The notes beneath the pieces are model-generated. The model made no database searches, was not told the origin of the DNA, and was given only the letters and a program-made list of their open reading frames with translations. Positions 40,588 to 49,054 of a DNA stretch of 64,000 nucleotides are shown in pieces. Source of the stretch: Planobispora rosea (lineage in GTDB: Bacteria; Actinomycetota; Actinomycetes; Streptosporangiales; Streptosporangiaceae); assembly GCF_014648175.1 (NCBI RefSeq), contig NZ_BMQP01000004.1:62001-126000 (forward strand), given 5' to 3'. Both the position numbers and the translations under genes were made by a program. Position 1 is the stretch's first letter; every line of letters begins with the position of its first letter.

Positions 40588-41037
40588 TCAGCTCCTCTCG
40601 CCCCGCTGTCCGGAGTGGATCCGGTGCGCGTCGGCGATGACGGTGCCGGCGAAGGCGAGGACGTCGCGACGGCGGGATCGCGGTGAGGGGTACAGGGATC
40701 GCCCTTCCCGGCCCGCCGGCGGCAGGAACTCGGCCAGACCTGCGGCAATGCTGGGAAGTGTGGGCCGTGCCCGGTCCGCGCGGCGGATCCGGAGGGCTTC
40801 GTCGAGCACTCGGTGCCATCTCGCCGGGAAGGTCTGCAGCGCGTAGCGGCCGGCCCCCTCCTTGGAAGTGATGTCACCTGTGGCCAGGGTGTAGTGGAGG
40901 CGGGTGACGCCGGTGACGATCCAGACGGCGCCGTAGGCGCTCTGGGCGGCCAGCCCTTCGACGAGACCGCCCGCCTCGTCGTCGATCGCCCGCAGATAGG
41001 CGGTGACGACGTCTTCGACGGGGGCGGGAAGCGTCAT
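40588..41037 (-). pseudogene. Internally deleted nucleotidyltransferase (aminoglycoside adenylyltransferase-like)
   Basis: 149 residues. The start MTLPAPVEDVVTAYLRAIDDEAGGLVEGL is the opening helix of DUF4111/aminoglycoside-adenylyltransferase-type proteins. From residue ~37, AVWIVTGVTRLHYTLATGD and SKEGAGRYALQTFPARWH is their C-terminal helical domain. The nucleotidyltransferase core that should lie between, with GSxxxG and the metal-binding DxD, is missing; the break is around residues 30-36. The frame remains open, which suggests a recent in-frame deletion. It can hardly be catalytic. Confidence 0.65.
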
Positions 41038-41053
41038 GCGCCGCGGGCACCGG

Positions 41054-41599
41054 TCAGCCGGCGTCCGGAACATAGGCCAGGTTGAGCACGCCGGTCTGGA
41101 ACGTTTCGGACTTCACCAGCTTCAGCGGGTGGGTGGGGGTGTCCTCGAACAACCGCCGGCCGTGGCCGACGGCGATCGGGTGGACGAGCAGGCGCAGCTC
41201 GTCGAGCAGCCCGTTGGCCAGCAGCCAGCGCACGGTCGTCGCGGAGCCGGACATCTGGATGTCGCCGTCGATCTGCTGCTTGACCTCGCGCAGCCGGGCC
41301 GCGACGTCACCGGAGACGACGGTGGTGTTGTTCCACTCCGCCTTCTCCAGGGTGTTCGAGACGACGTATTTGGGGACGTCGTTGATGAAGGCGGCGAAGT
41401 CCTGGTCCTGACCCGTCGTCGTCCAGTACGCCGACCACTCCTCGTACAGCTTGCGGCCCATCAGGAACGCCCCGGCGCCCTGCATGCCCTCCTCGACCAC
41501 GGCGCCCATCTCGTCGTTGAAGTACGGGAAGTGCCACTGGTCCGGTGACTCGACCACGCCGTCCAGCGAGATGAAGAAGTTCGAGACGATCTTTCCCAT
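41054..41599 (-). CDS. DHFR/RibD-C-family reductase
   Basis: 181 residues. ISLDGVVESPDQWHFPYF, GAFLMGRKLYEEWSAYW, DVPKYVVSNTLEKAEWNNTTVV and IQMSGSATTVRWLLANGLLDELRLLVHPIAVGHGRRLFE match the dihydrofolate-reductase-like RibD C-terminal family found widely in actinomycetes. They bind NADPH; most substrates are unknown. ATG 41599 has GGGGAGGGGAGCAGGGCA upstream. It lies 16 bases before the nucleotidyltransferase relic on the same strand. Confidence 0.9.
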   Translation of the reverse strand: MGKIVSNFFISLDGVVESPDQWHFPYFNDEMGAVVEEGMQGAGAFLMGRKLYEEWSAYWTTTGQDQDFAAFINDVPKYVVSNTLEKAEWNNTTVVSGDVAARLREVKQQIDGDIQMSGSATTVRWLLANGLLDELRLLVHPIAVGHGRRLFEDTPTHPLKLVKSETFQTGVLNLAYVPDAG

Positions 41600-41920
41600 T
41601 GCCCTGCTCCCCTCCCCCCTCGAAGATCACGAGGGGTGACTCAAGTCCCACGGCGCGGATCGATGGACTCACCGGCGGAGGCCGTCCGACCCTGCACACC
41701 TCGAAGCTAGCGTCCCGCCACGACATTTCCCGCGCCGAGGTCCACGTGTTCCGTATCGAGGTCACCCGCTCCCCCTGAAACCGCGTCCCCGTGCCGCGGG
41801 CCCGGCGCCGTAGCGGCGGCGCCGATCATCACCGTCCCGCGTCTCGCCGTACCGGCGCCGGCTCCTTGGCCTGGGTGCGCGCCGTACCGGCGCGATCCGA
41901 GCCGGTACGGCGGGACGGGG
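41600..41920. other. Intergenic region between the DHFR-like gene and dnaE
   Basis: About 320 bases without a convincing gene. The part nearest dnaE holds the dnaE terminator hairpin. A partial third copy of the same stem sequence lies at 41831-41855 (accgtcccgc then gccgtaccgg). The part nearest the DHFR-like gene should carry its promoter, but no clear boxes are seen. Confidence 0.6.
41881..41911 (-). terminator. dnaE terminator hairpin
   Basis: gccgtaccgg (41881-41890) and ccggtacggc (41902-41911) are perfect complements with an 11-base loop, starting 10 bases past the dnaE stop at 41921 on the minus strand. There is no T run. Confidence 0.7.
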
Positions 41921-44900
41921 TCAGGCTCCCAGGCAGGCGGGGCCCAGGAGTTGCTTGAGGTCGCCCATCAGGGCCGGGGAGGGAGAGACGCGCAGACGGT
42001 CGTCCAGACGCATGACGGTGGTCTTCGGGCCGTTGTGGATCTGGAGGCGGACCTCGGTCGTGCCGGGATGGGTGGTCAGGACCTCCTTGAGCCGGCCGAC
42101 CACCGGGGGCGTGCAGCGGTTCAGCGGCATGCTCACCAGGAGCGGCCCGCCCGCCTCGGTGGTGAGGTCGGGGACCGTCACCTCCATGGCGATGATCTTT
42201 CCGACGTCCTCGCGTTTGTCCAGGCGGCCCTTGACGAAGACGATGGCGTCCTCGGCGATGACCGTCGAGCAGAGCTGGTACGCCGAGGGGAAGATCATCA
42301 CCTCGATGGCGCCCTCCAGGTCCTCCAGCATGGTGAGAACCCAGGTGTCGCCCTTCTTGGTGACCTTGCGCTGGACGCCCGAGAGGATGCCGCCGACGGT
42401 GATGACCTGGCCGTCGGGGCGGCTCTCGTCCTGCAGCGCGGCCACCGAGCAGTCGGCGCCCGCGGCGAGGATGTGCTCGACGCCGAAGAGCGGGTGGTCG
42501 GAGACGTACAGGCCGAGCATCTCCCGCTCGAAGGCCAGCAGCGTGGTCTTGTCCCACTCCCCCGGCGGGATCTGCACGTCGAAGGTCTGGTCCTCGACGC
42601 CCTCGACGGCGCCGAACAGCGAGTCCTGGCCGATCGCCTCGTTCTTCTTGATGTCGATGATCGCGTCGACGGCCTGCTCGTGGACCATCACCAGGCCCTT
42701 GCGGACGTGGCCCATGGAGTCGAAGGCGCCGGCCTTGATCAGGGACTCGATGACGCGCTTGTTGCAGACGATCGCGGGGACCTTGCGCAGGAAGTCCTTG
42801 AAGTCGGTGAAGCGCCCCTTCTCCTTGCGCGCGGAGATGATCCCGTCGACGACGTTGCCGCCGACGTTGCGGATCGCCGACAGGCCGAAGCGCACGTCGC
42901 TGCCGCGCGGGGTGAAGTCGAAGTCGGAGTCGTTGACGTCCGGCGGGAGGACCTTGATGCCCATGCGGCGGCACTCGTTGAGGTAGAGCGCCGACTTGTC
43001 CTTGTCGTCCTTGACGGAGGTGAGCAGCGCCGCCATGTACTCGGCCGGGTAGTTGGCCTTGAGGTAGGCGGTCCAGTAGGAGACCAGGCCGTAACCGGCG
43101 GTGTGGGCCTTGTTGAAGGCGTAGTCGGAGAACGGCAGCAGGATGTCCCACAGGGCCTTGATCGCCGCCGCGGAGAAGCCGTTGTCCTTCATGCCCTGCT
43201 CGAAGGTCTCGAACTGCTTGTCCAGCTCGGCCTTCTTCTTCTTGCCCATCGCCCGGCGGAGCAGGTCGGCGCCGCCCAGGGAGTAGTTGGCGACCTTCTG
43301 GGCGATGGCCATGACCTGCTCCTGATAGACGATCAGGCCGTAGGTCGTGTCGAGGATCTCCTTGAGCGGCTCTTCCAGCTCGGGATGGATCGGGGTGATC
43401 TCCTGCTGGCCGTTCTTGCGCATCGCGTAGTTGGTGTGGGAGTTGGCTCCCATCGGACCGGGACGGTAGAGCGCGAGCGCCGCGGAGATGTCCTCGAAGT
43501 TGTCGGGGCGCATCAGGCGCAGCAGCGAGCGCATGCCGCCGCCGTCCAGCTGGAAGATGCCGAGCGTGTCGCCCCGGGCCAGCAGCTCGTACGTCCTGAC
43601 GTCGTCCAGCGGCAGGTCGAGCAGCTCGATCTTGTCGCCGGTGTTGGCCTCGATGGCCTTCAGGCAGTCGTCGATGATCGTGAGGTTGCGCAGGCCCAGG
43701 AAGTCCATCTTCAGCAGGCCGAGCGTCTCGCAGGTCGGGTAGTCGAACTGCGTGATGATCGCGCCGTCGGAGTCGCGGCGCATGATCGGGATGTAGTCGG
43801 TCAGCACCTCCGACGACATGATGACGCCGGCGGCGTGCACGCCGGTCTGCCGGATCAGGCCCTCCAGACCCCTGCCGAGGTCGACGGCCGCCTTGACGTC
43901 GACGTCCTCCTCGTACAGCCTGCGCAGCTCGCCGGCCTCGTTGTAACGGGGGTGGTCCTTGTCGAAGATGCCCGACAGCGGGATGTCCTTGCCCATCACC
44001 GCGGGCGGGAACGCCTTGGAGACCTTGTCGCCGAGGGCGTAGGGGTAGCCGAGGACGCGGGCGGCGTCCTTGATCGCCGCCTTCGCCTTGATGGTGCCGA
44101 AGGTGGCGATCATCGCGACCTTGTCGGCGCCCCACTTCTCCGTCACGTAGCGGATCACGTCGCCGCGCCGGCGCTCGTCGAAGTCGATGTCGACGTCGGG
44201 CATGGAGACGCGCTCGGGGTTGAGGAAGCGCTCGAAGATCAGGCCGTGCGGGATCGGGTCGAGGTCGGTGATGCCGAGCGCGTAGGCCACCAGCGAGCCC
44301 GCCGCCGAGCCTCGGCCCGGGCCCACCCGGATGCCGTTGCGCTTGGCCCACATGATGAAGTCGGCGACCACGAGGAAGTAGGACGGGAAGCCCATCTGGA
44401 TGATGACGCCGAGCTCCTTCTCGGCCCAGGCGCGGTGCTCCTCGTCGTAGCCGTCCGGGAAACGGCGGTCCATGCCCTCCCAGACCTGCCGGCGGAAGAA
44501 CTCCTCCTCCGTCATGCCGTCGGGGACCGGGAAGGTCGGCATCAGGTTCTTGAACCCGAACATGCCCTCCGGCTCGACCTTCTCGGCGACCAGGAGCGTG
44601 TTGCGGCAGCCCTCGGCCCACAGGTCGGAGGAGTCGATCGCCCGCATCTCGTCGGCGGTCTTGATGTAGTAGCCGCTGCCGTCGAAGCGGAACCGGTCGG
44701 GGTCGGACAGCTGCTTGCCGGTCTGGATGCACAGCAGCGCGTCGTGCGAGGCGGCGTCGGACTCGTAGGTGTAGTGGGAGTCGTTGGTGACCAGCGGCGG
44801 GATGTTCAGCTCTCTGGAGATGCGGGTCAGCCCGTCGCGGACCCGGCGCTCGATGTCGAGGCCGTGATCCATGATCTCCAGGTAGTAGTGCTCCCTGCCG

Positions 44901-45442
44901 AAGATCTCCTGGAACTTCGCGGCCGCGGCGAGCGCCTCGTCGTACTGGCCCAGGCGCAGGCGGGTCTGGACCTCGCCCGACGGGCAGCCCGTGGTGGCCA
45001 TCAGGCCCTCGGCGTGCTCGGCCAGGATCTCCGCGTCCATCCGGGCCCACTTGCGGACGAAGCCCTCGGTGTAGGCGCGGGAGCTGAGCTTCATGAGGTT
45101 CTTCAGGCCGCGCTCGTTGCGCGCCCAGATCGTCATGTGGGTGTAGTAACCACCCGCCGAGACGTCGTCCTTCTTCTGGTGCGGCTCACCCCACAGCACC
45201 GGCTTCTTCTGGTGCCGGGAGGCCGGGGCGACGTAGGCCTCGATACCGATGATCGGCTTGATGCCGGCGCCGGTGGCCTGCTTGTAGAAGTCGTAGGCGC
45301 CGTGCATGTTGCCGTGGTCGGTGATCGCGATGGCGGGCATGCCCAGGTCGCCGACCTGTTTGAACATCTGCTTCAGCCGAGCGGCCCCGTCGAGCATGGA
45401 GTACTCGGTGTGAACGTGAAGATGTACAAACGAGTCTGACAT
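41921..45442 (-). CDS. dnaE: DNA polymerase III alpha subunit
   Basis: 1173 residues, the usual length. The N-terminal PHP domain begins [19 protein letters not shown] and keeps HLHVH and TDHGN. The polymerase palm has [14 protein letters not shown] with the catalytic Asp pair near residue 415, plus [28 protein letters not shown] and [14 protein letters not shown]. Helix-hairpin-helix and OB-fold parts follow ([19 protein letters not shown] near 980). It is the replicative DnaE1 type by length and PHP motifs. ATG 45442 has GGGGAGGACGAGG upstream. It lies 98 bases after the DAHP-synthase-like gene and has its own terminator. Confidence 0.97.
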   Translation of the reverse strand: MSDSFVHLHVHTEYSMLDGAARLKQMFKQVGDLGMPAIAITDHGNMHGAYDFYKQATGAGIKPIIGIEAYVAPASRHQKKPVLWGEPHQKKDDVSAGGYYTHMTIWARNERGLKNLMKLSSRAYTEGFVRKWARMDAEILAEHAEGLMATTGCPSGEVQTRLRLGQYDEALAAAAKFQEIFGREHYYLEIMDHGLDIERRVRDGLTRISRELNIPPLVTNDSHYTYESDAASHDALLCIQTGKQLSDPDRFRFDGSGYYIKTADEMRAIDSSDLWAEGCRNTLLVAEKVEPEGMFGFKNLMPTFPVPDGMTEEEFFRRQVWEGMDRRFPDGYDEEHRAWAEKELGVIIQMGFPSYFLVVADFIMWAKRNGIRVGPGRGSAAGSLVAYALGITDLDPIPHGLIFERFLNPERVSMPDVDIDFDERRRGDVIRYVTEKWGADKVAMIATFGTIKAKAAIKDAARVLGYPYALGDKVSKAFPPAVMGKDIPLSGIFDKDHPRYNEAGELRRLYEEDVDVKAAVDLGRGLEGLIRQTGVHAAGVIMSSEVLTDYIPIMRRDSDGAIITQFDYPTCETLGLLKMDFLGLRNLTIIDDCLKAIEANTGDKIELLDLPLDDVRTYELLARGDTLGIFQLDGGGMRSLLRLMRPDNFEDISAALALYRPGPMGANSHTNYAMRKNGQQEITPIHPELEEPLKEILDTTYGLIVYQEQVMAIAQKVANYSLGGADLLRRAMGKKKKAELDKQFETFEQGMKDNGFSAAAIKALWDILLPFSDYAFNKAHTAGYGLVSYWTAYLKANYPAEYMAALLTSVKDDKDKSALYLNECRRMGIKVLPPDVNDSDFDFTPRGSDVRFGLSAIRNVGGNVVDGIISARKEKGRFTDFKDFLRKVPAIVCNKRVIESLIKAGAFDSMGHVRKGLVMVHEQAVDAIIDIKKNEAIGQDSLFGAVEGVEDQTFDVQIPPGEWDKTTLLAFEREMLGLYVSDHPLFGVEHILAAGADCSVAALQDESRPDGQVITVGGILSGVQRKVTKKGDTWVLTMLEDLEGAIEVMIFPSAYQLCSTVIAEDAIVFVKGRLDKREDVGKIIAMEVTVPDLTTEAGGPLLVSMPLNRCTPPVVGRLKEVLTTHPGTTEVRLQIHNGPKTTVMRLDDRLRVSPSPALMGDLKQLLGPACLGA

Positions 45443-45540
45443 GCGGCCTCGTCCTCCCCTTGTCGCGCTCCGGCGAGGGAAGCTTACGCGCGTTTCCCCG
45501 CCCCCGGGGGAACGCGCCGCGGGATCCGATCCGGGCGGGC

Positions 45541-46518
45541 CTAATCCCGGCGGGCCGCCCGGCGCCCCTCCGCCAGGCGCAGTCCCGCCTCGATGACGGC
45601 GTTCATGATCGGCGCCAGTCCGGCCTCGCCCAGGGTGGGCGCGCGGCGGGCCATCTCGGCGACCAGGCGGCGCTCGCGGTCGACGTCGCGGCCGGCGAAG
45701 CCGCCGACCGGCTTCAGCCGCTGGATGGTCCCGGCCAGCTCGACGCGGCGCTCCAGCAGGACCGCCAGGGCGGCGTCGACGCGGTCGATGGCGCCGCGCG
45801 CGGCGAGCACGGAGCCGGGGTCCTCGCGGCGGGTGACCGCGCCGACGACCTTCACCGCCTCCCGGGCGGCGGCGACGGTCTCCGGAGCGGCGTGCGGGGC
45901 CAGGAGCAGGCCGTCGGCGCCGGCGGCGACCGCGGCCGCGGCCAGCGCGGGGTCGTCGCCCAGGCTCGCGAGGACGGGGCGGCCGGACCTCTCCCCGGCG
46001 GCGCGCATCAGGGCCAGGTCGAGGATCGTCCCGGGCTCCTCCCCGGAGCCTCCGGGACCCCCGGGGCTGCCGGAGCCCGCGCGCACACGGCTGCCGGTCT
46101 CGCAGAGCACGACCTGGTCGTTGCCCTCCGCCACGCAGTAGTCGGCGATGGCGAGCCACTCCTCCAGCGTCGCCGCGGGGCCTCGCTGGACCACCACCGG
46201 CAGGCCGAGCCGGGCGACCGCGCGGACCAGCTGGAAGTCCTGCATCCAGGCGGCCCCGACCACCACGCCGTCCGCCCCGGCGGCCGCGAGCTCCGGCAGG
46301 TCCGCGGAGGAGAACGGTTCCACCAGGATCGGCCCGGCCCACTCCGCGCGGACCCCGGCCACGGCGCCGGCCGCGGGAAGCCGCCCGTGATGGTCGCGCA
46401 GGCTGATCCAGCGCGCGTCCGCACCCGTGCCGCCGATCACCACGGCCGGGCCCGCGGCGCCCACCGCGAGCGTCCCCAGGTGCACGGCTCCGCGCTCCGC
46501 ACGTGCGGTCAACGACAT
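45541..46518 (-). CDS. Degenerate DAHP-synthase-like domain fused to chorismate mutase
   Basis: 325 residues. Residues ~60-225 align with the second half of type I-beta DAHP synthase ([61 protein letters not shown]). Its active site is lost: the substrate-binding KPRTSPY block is absent, KRG is QRG (111-113), the His of DPSHATG is gone (SLGDD, 185-189) and the metal Glu is replaced. Residues ~236-315 form an AroQ-type chorismate mutase that keeps R246, R258, K269, D278, R281 and E282, with N306 at the Gln88 position. So mutase activity is likely, while DAHP synthase is not; the front domain may bind a regulator or aromatic product. ATG 46518 has GGGAG six bases upstream. A Tyr/Phe leader and terminator precede the gene. 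Confidence 0.8.
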   Translation of the reverse strand: MSLTARAERGAVHLGTLAVGAAGPAVVIGGTGADARWISLRDHHGRLPAAGAVAGVRAEWAGPILVEPFSSADLPELAAAGADGVVVGAAWMQDFQLVRAVARLGLPVVVQRGPAATLEEWLAIADYCVAEGNDQVVLCETGSRVRAGSGSPGGPGGSGEEPGTILDLALMRAAGERSGRPVLASLGDDPALAAAAVAAGADGLLLAPHAAPETVAAAREAVKVVGAVTRREDPGSVLAARGAIDRVDAALAVLLERRVELAGTIQRLKPVGGFAGRDVDRERRLVAEMARRAPTLGEAGLAPIMNAVIEAGLRLAEGRRAARRD

Positions 46519-46571
46519 ATCGGCTCCCGATGCTCAGCCGGCGCGCGTCCCACGAACCGGCGAATCGTAAG

Positions 46572-46605
46572 AAACAAAAAAGGCAGAGACGTGGGTGTCT
46601 CTGCC
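46572..46605 (-). terminator. Strong intrinsic terminator in the leader of the chorismate mutase gene
   Basis: On the minus strand GGCAGAGAC and GTCTCTGCC form a perfect 9-bp stem (arms 46597-46605 and 46582-46590) with a 6-base loop, followed by TTTTTTGTTT (46572-46581). It is the only classic stem plus U-run terminator seen in the window. No complete minus-strand gene ends before it, so it must act on a leader transcript upstream of 46518. Confidence 0.85.
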
Positions 46606-46607
46606 TT

Positions 46608-46663
46608 GCCGGCTCCGGATGGTCGCTAGGTCACGCGCTCACGACCGGCCCTCCGGAGCCGGC
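46608..46663 (-). promoter_or_regulatory. Long stem in the leader, overlapping the end of the leader peptide
   Basis: Twelve bases at 46652-46663 (tccggagccggc) are the exact complement of 46608-46619 (gccggctccgga). A further five pairs (GGTCG/CGACC) sit inside. The 5' arm lies in codons 9-13 of the leader peptide, so a translating ribosome would block it. The stem ends two bases before the terminator. I could not find by eye a strong alternative pairing that would open the terminator. Confidence 0.6.
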
Positions 46664-46689
46664 TCGGTAAACGTGAAATAGCGGTTCAT
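46639..46689 (-). CDS. Putative 16-aa leader peptide with Tyr/Phe control codons
   Basis: ATG at 46689 opens MNRYFTFTEPAPEGRS and a TGA. Three aromatic residues sit at positions 4, 5 and 7, two of them in the rare codons TAT and TTT. TATGGT (46697-46702) lies seven bases before the ATG and there is no ribosome site, so translation may start on a leaderless RNA. The position before a terminator and a chorismate mutase gene (the branch to Tyr and Phe) fits ribosome-mediated attenuation. No other gene in the 374-base gap was found. Confidence 0.55.
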   Translation of the reverse strand: MNRYFTFTEPAPEGRS

Positions 46690-46892
46690 GCGGCCAACCA
46701 TAGGCCATGACCGCGCCGTACGCCACCTGACGGACAGGCGTCTCAGATGACGGACGGCTCCGGCGGGCGCCGGACGATCTTCGCGAGGTCGCGCGGCCTG
46801 ACCGGGATACGGTGCCGTGACCTTCCGAGAGGCTCGGATGGATCCTTATTTATGGGAGTATCTCCTTCACTGTGAGGGAGGTTTGACGCTTG

Positions 46893-49004
46893 ATGCAGTC
46901 GGATGGGCACCAGGAAGGGCGACGTGTCGCAGGCCGCTACCACCTCCTGGAGCCCATCGGGCGGGGCGGGATGGGAGTGGTCTGGAAAGCCCATGACGAG
47001 CTTCTCGACCGGACCGTAGCCGTCAAGGAGGTCCGGTACTCCGCCGCTCTCGGCGAGGATGTCCAGACCCTCAACCGGCGCATGATGAGAGAGGCACGGG
47101 CCGCGGCCCGGCTCACGCACCCGAACGTCGTGATCGTCTACGACGTGATCGAGGAGAACGAGCAGCCCTGGATCGTCATGCAGCTGGTGCCGTCCCGCTC
47201 GCTGGGCCAGGTACTGCGGGAGGACGGCCCGCTGCCGCCCCGGCGGGTGGCGGAGATCGGTCTCGCCCTGCTGGCGGCGTTGCACAGCGCGCACGACGCC
47301 GGGGTCCTGCACCGCGACGTCAAGCCGGAGAACGTGCTGCTCGCCGATAACGGCAGGGTGGTGCTCACCGACTTCGGCATCGCCACGCTCGACTCCGAGA
47401 ACACGCTGACCATGACCGGCGTGGCGGGGACTCCCGCGTTCATCGCGCCGGAGCGGCTGCGCGGCCTGCCCGCCCGCCGGGAGTCGGACCTGTGGTCACT
47501 GGGCGCGACGCTGTACGCGGCGGTGGAGGGCAGGTCCCCGCACGACCGCAAGCTGCCGCTGCCCACCATGCACTCGGTCATGATGGACCCGCCCGATCCC
47601 GCGCACAACGCGGGCCCGCTGCTGCCCGTGCTGGAGGGGCTGCTCCGCAAGGAGCCCGTTCAGCGCCTCACCTACGCCGAGACCGCCGCCATGCTGCGCC
47701 GGGTGGTCGAGGGCCGCTCCTCCACGCGGCCCTGGGCGATCCCCTCGATCACCGCCGATTCCGGGGCCGGTTCCGCCGAGCCGCAGGCCGCGCCCGAGCG
47801 GCGCAGGCCGTACGGGCAGGCGGCTCCCCGCACACCCGCACGCGACAAGAAGACGGAGCAGAGGGAGCAGGCCCCGCCCGCCGCCCGCCCGGGACCGGGC
47901 GCGCCCGCGGAGCGGGAGGCGGCGGCTCCGCGCGAGGAACCCGGCTCACGCCCGGAGGCCGCGGCGGCGTCCGGCGCCGCGGCGGTCTCTCCGGAGATCC
48001 CACAGACCGGGCAGGTCGCCAAGCCTCCGCTCCGGGACGACGCCGCGCCGGCCGCGCCGGCCGTCCCGGAGACTCCCGCCGCGCAACCGTCCTCCGCCGG
48101 GGAGAGCCCGGCGGCCGGGGAGGTCCCCGCCGCCGAGGCTCCGGCGGCCTCTCCCGCGCCCGAGCCCGAGCCGTACGGTCCCGGGACGGCGCTTCAGGAC
48201 GCGACCGTGACCGATTCCTCGAACCGGGAGCCGACCCTGCTCGGGACGCTGGCCCCCGGCAGGCTCCGGCTCGTGCTGCCCGTCGTCCTCGTGGCGCTGC
48301 TCATCGTCGCCGGGGTGGGCATCTGGATCGGCATGAACACCGGCTCGACCGGCGTGACCGGGCAGCGCGACCCGGGCACGGCCGGGCCGGGAGGCGAGCC
48401 CTCCGGAGGAGCGGGGAGTCCGGAGGGTTCGGGTCCCTCCGAGTCCTCCGAGTCCGGGACGGGCTCGTCCGAGTCCACGCCGAGCCCGTCCGAGACCGGT
48501 GAGGACAAGCCCGGTGAGAAGGAGTCCGGCGAGAAGAAGGAAGAGAAGAAGGCCGGGAACGGGCTTCCCGACGGCTGGCGGACGCACAAGGACTCCTTCG
48601 GCTTCCGGGTGGGCCTGCCCAAGGGCTGGAAGGTCACGAAGCGCGAGGGCAGGCAGGTCCGCTTCCAGGGACCGGGCGACTCGTTCAGCTTCCTCATGGT
48701 CGAGTACACCGACACCCCCGGCCCCGACGCGAAGAAGGACTGGGACGAGTACGAGCCCCAGGCCCGCGGCAACTTCCCCGGTTACGAGCTGATCGGGATC
48801 AAGAGGGTCGACTACATGGAGGACGCCGCCGACTGGGAGTTCACCTGGCGGACGAGCTCCGGCAGGGCTCGGGTGGTCAACCGGGGATTCCTCACCGCGG
48901 ACGGCCGTGGGTACGCCATCTACTGGCACACCCGCGCGTCAGACTGGAAGAAGAACCTGAAGCTGTTCGAGGGCTTCACCAAGACCTTTTCGTCGAAGAA
49001 GTGA
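46893..49004 (+). CDS. Receptor-type Ser/Thr protein kinase 1
   Basis: 703 residues. Kinase domain (~15-275): GRGGMGVV, K45 (VAVKEV), HRDVKPEN (140-147), DFGIA (160) and APE (185-187), all intact. A long Ala/Pro/Glu-rich linker leads to a membrane helix at about 458-481, an acidic Ser/Gly stretch with EKKEEKK, and an outer domain (~565-703: WRTHKDSFGFRVGLPKGWKV to FEGFTKTF) shared with kinase 2. ATG 46893 is chosen; TTG one codon earlier is closer to GGGAGG. It is divergent from the chorismate mutase gene and directly followed by kinase 2. Confidence 0.93.
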   Translation: MQSDGHQEGRRVAGRYHLLEPIGRGGMGVVWKAHDELLDRTVAVKEVRYSAALGEDVQTLNRRMMREARAAARLTHPNVVIVYDVIEENEQPWIVMQLVPSRSLGQVLREDGPLPPRRVAEIGLALLAALHSAHDAGVLHRDVKPENVLLADNGRVVLTDFGIATLDSENTLTMTGVAGTPAFIAPERLRGLPARRESDLWSLGATLYAAVEGRSPHDRKLPLPTMHSVMMDPPDPAHNAGPLLPVLEGLLRKEPVQRLTYAETAAMLRRVVEGRSSTRPWAIPSITADSGAGSAEPQAAPERRRPYGQAAPRTPARDKKTEQREQAPPAARPGPGAPAEREAAAPREEPGSRPEAAAASGAAAVSPEIPQTGQVAKPPLRDDAAPAAPAVPETPAAQPSSAGESPAAGEVPAAEAPAASPAPEPEPYGPGTALQDATVTDSSNREPTLLGTLAPGRLRLVLPVVLVALLIVAGVGIWIGMNTGSTGVTGQRDPGTAGPGGEPSGGAGSPEGSGPSESSESGTGSSESTPSPSETGEDKPGEKESGEKKEEKKAGNGLPDGWRTHKDSFGFRVGLPKGWKVTKREGRQVRFQGPGDSFSFLMVEYTDTPGPDAKKDWDEYEPQARGNFPGYELIGIKRVDYMEDAADWEFTWRTSSGRARVVNRGFLTADGRGYAIYWHTRASDWKKNLKLFEGFTKTFSSKK

Positions 49005-49054
49005 AGTCCCGCCCGACCGGTTACGATTCCTGGGCCGGGGAGGGGACGGGAGAG

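Noticed and set aside
41951..45439. Open reading frame of over 1100 codons on the plus strand opposite dnaE
   Set aside because: The product is Val/Gly/Asp/Arg-rich with no domain, as expected for the complement of a GC-biased gene; dnaE motifs fix the minus strand.
46743..47312. Minus-strand frame upstream of the Tyr/Phe leader, which would give the terminator a gene to end
   Set aside because: It is antisense to the kinase 1 catalytic domain and has no protein-like composition.
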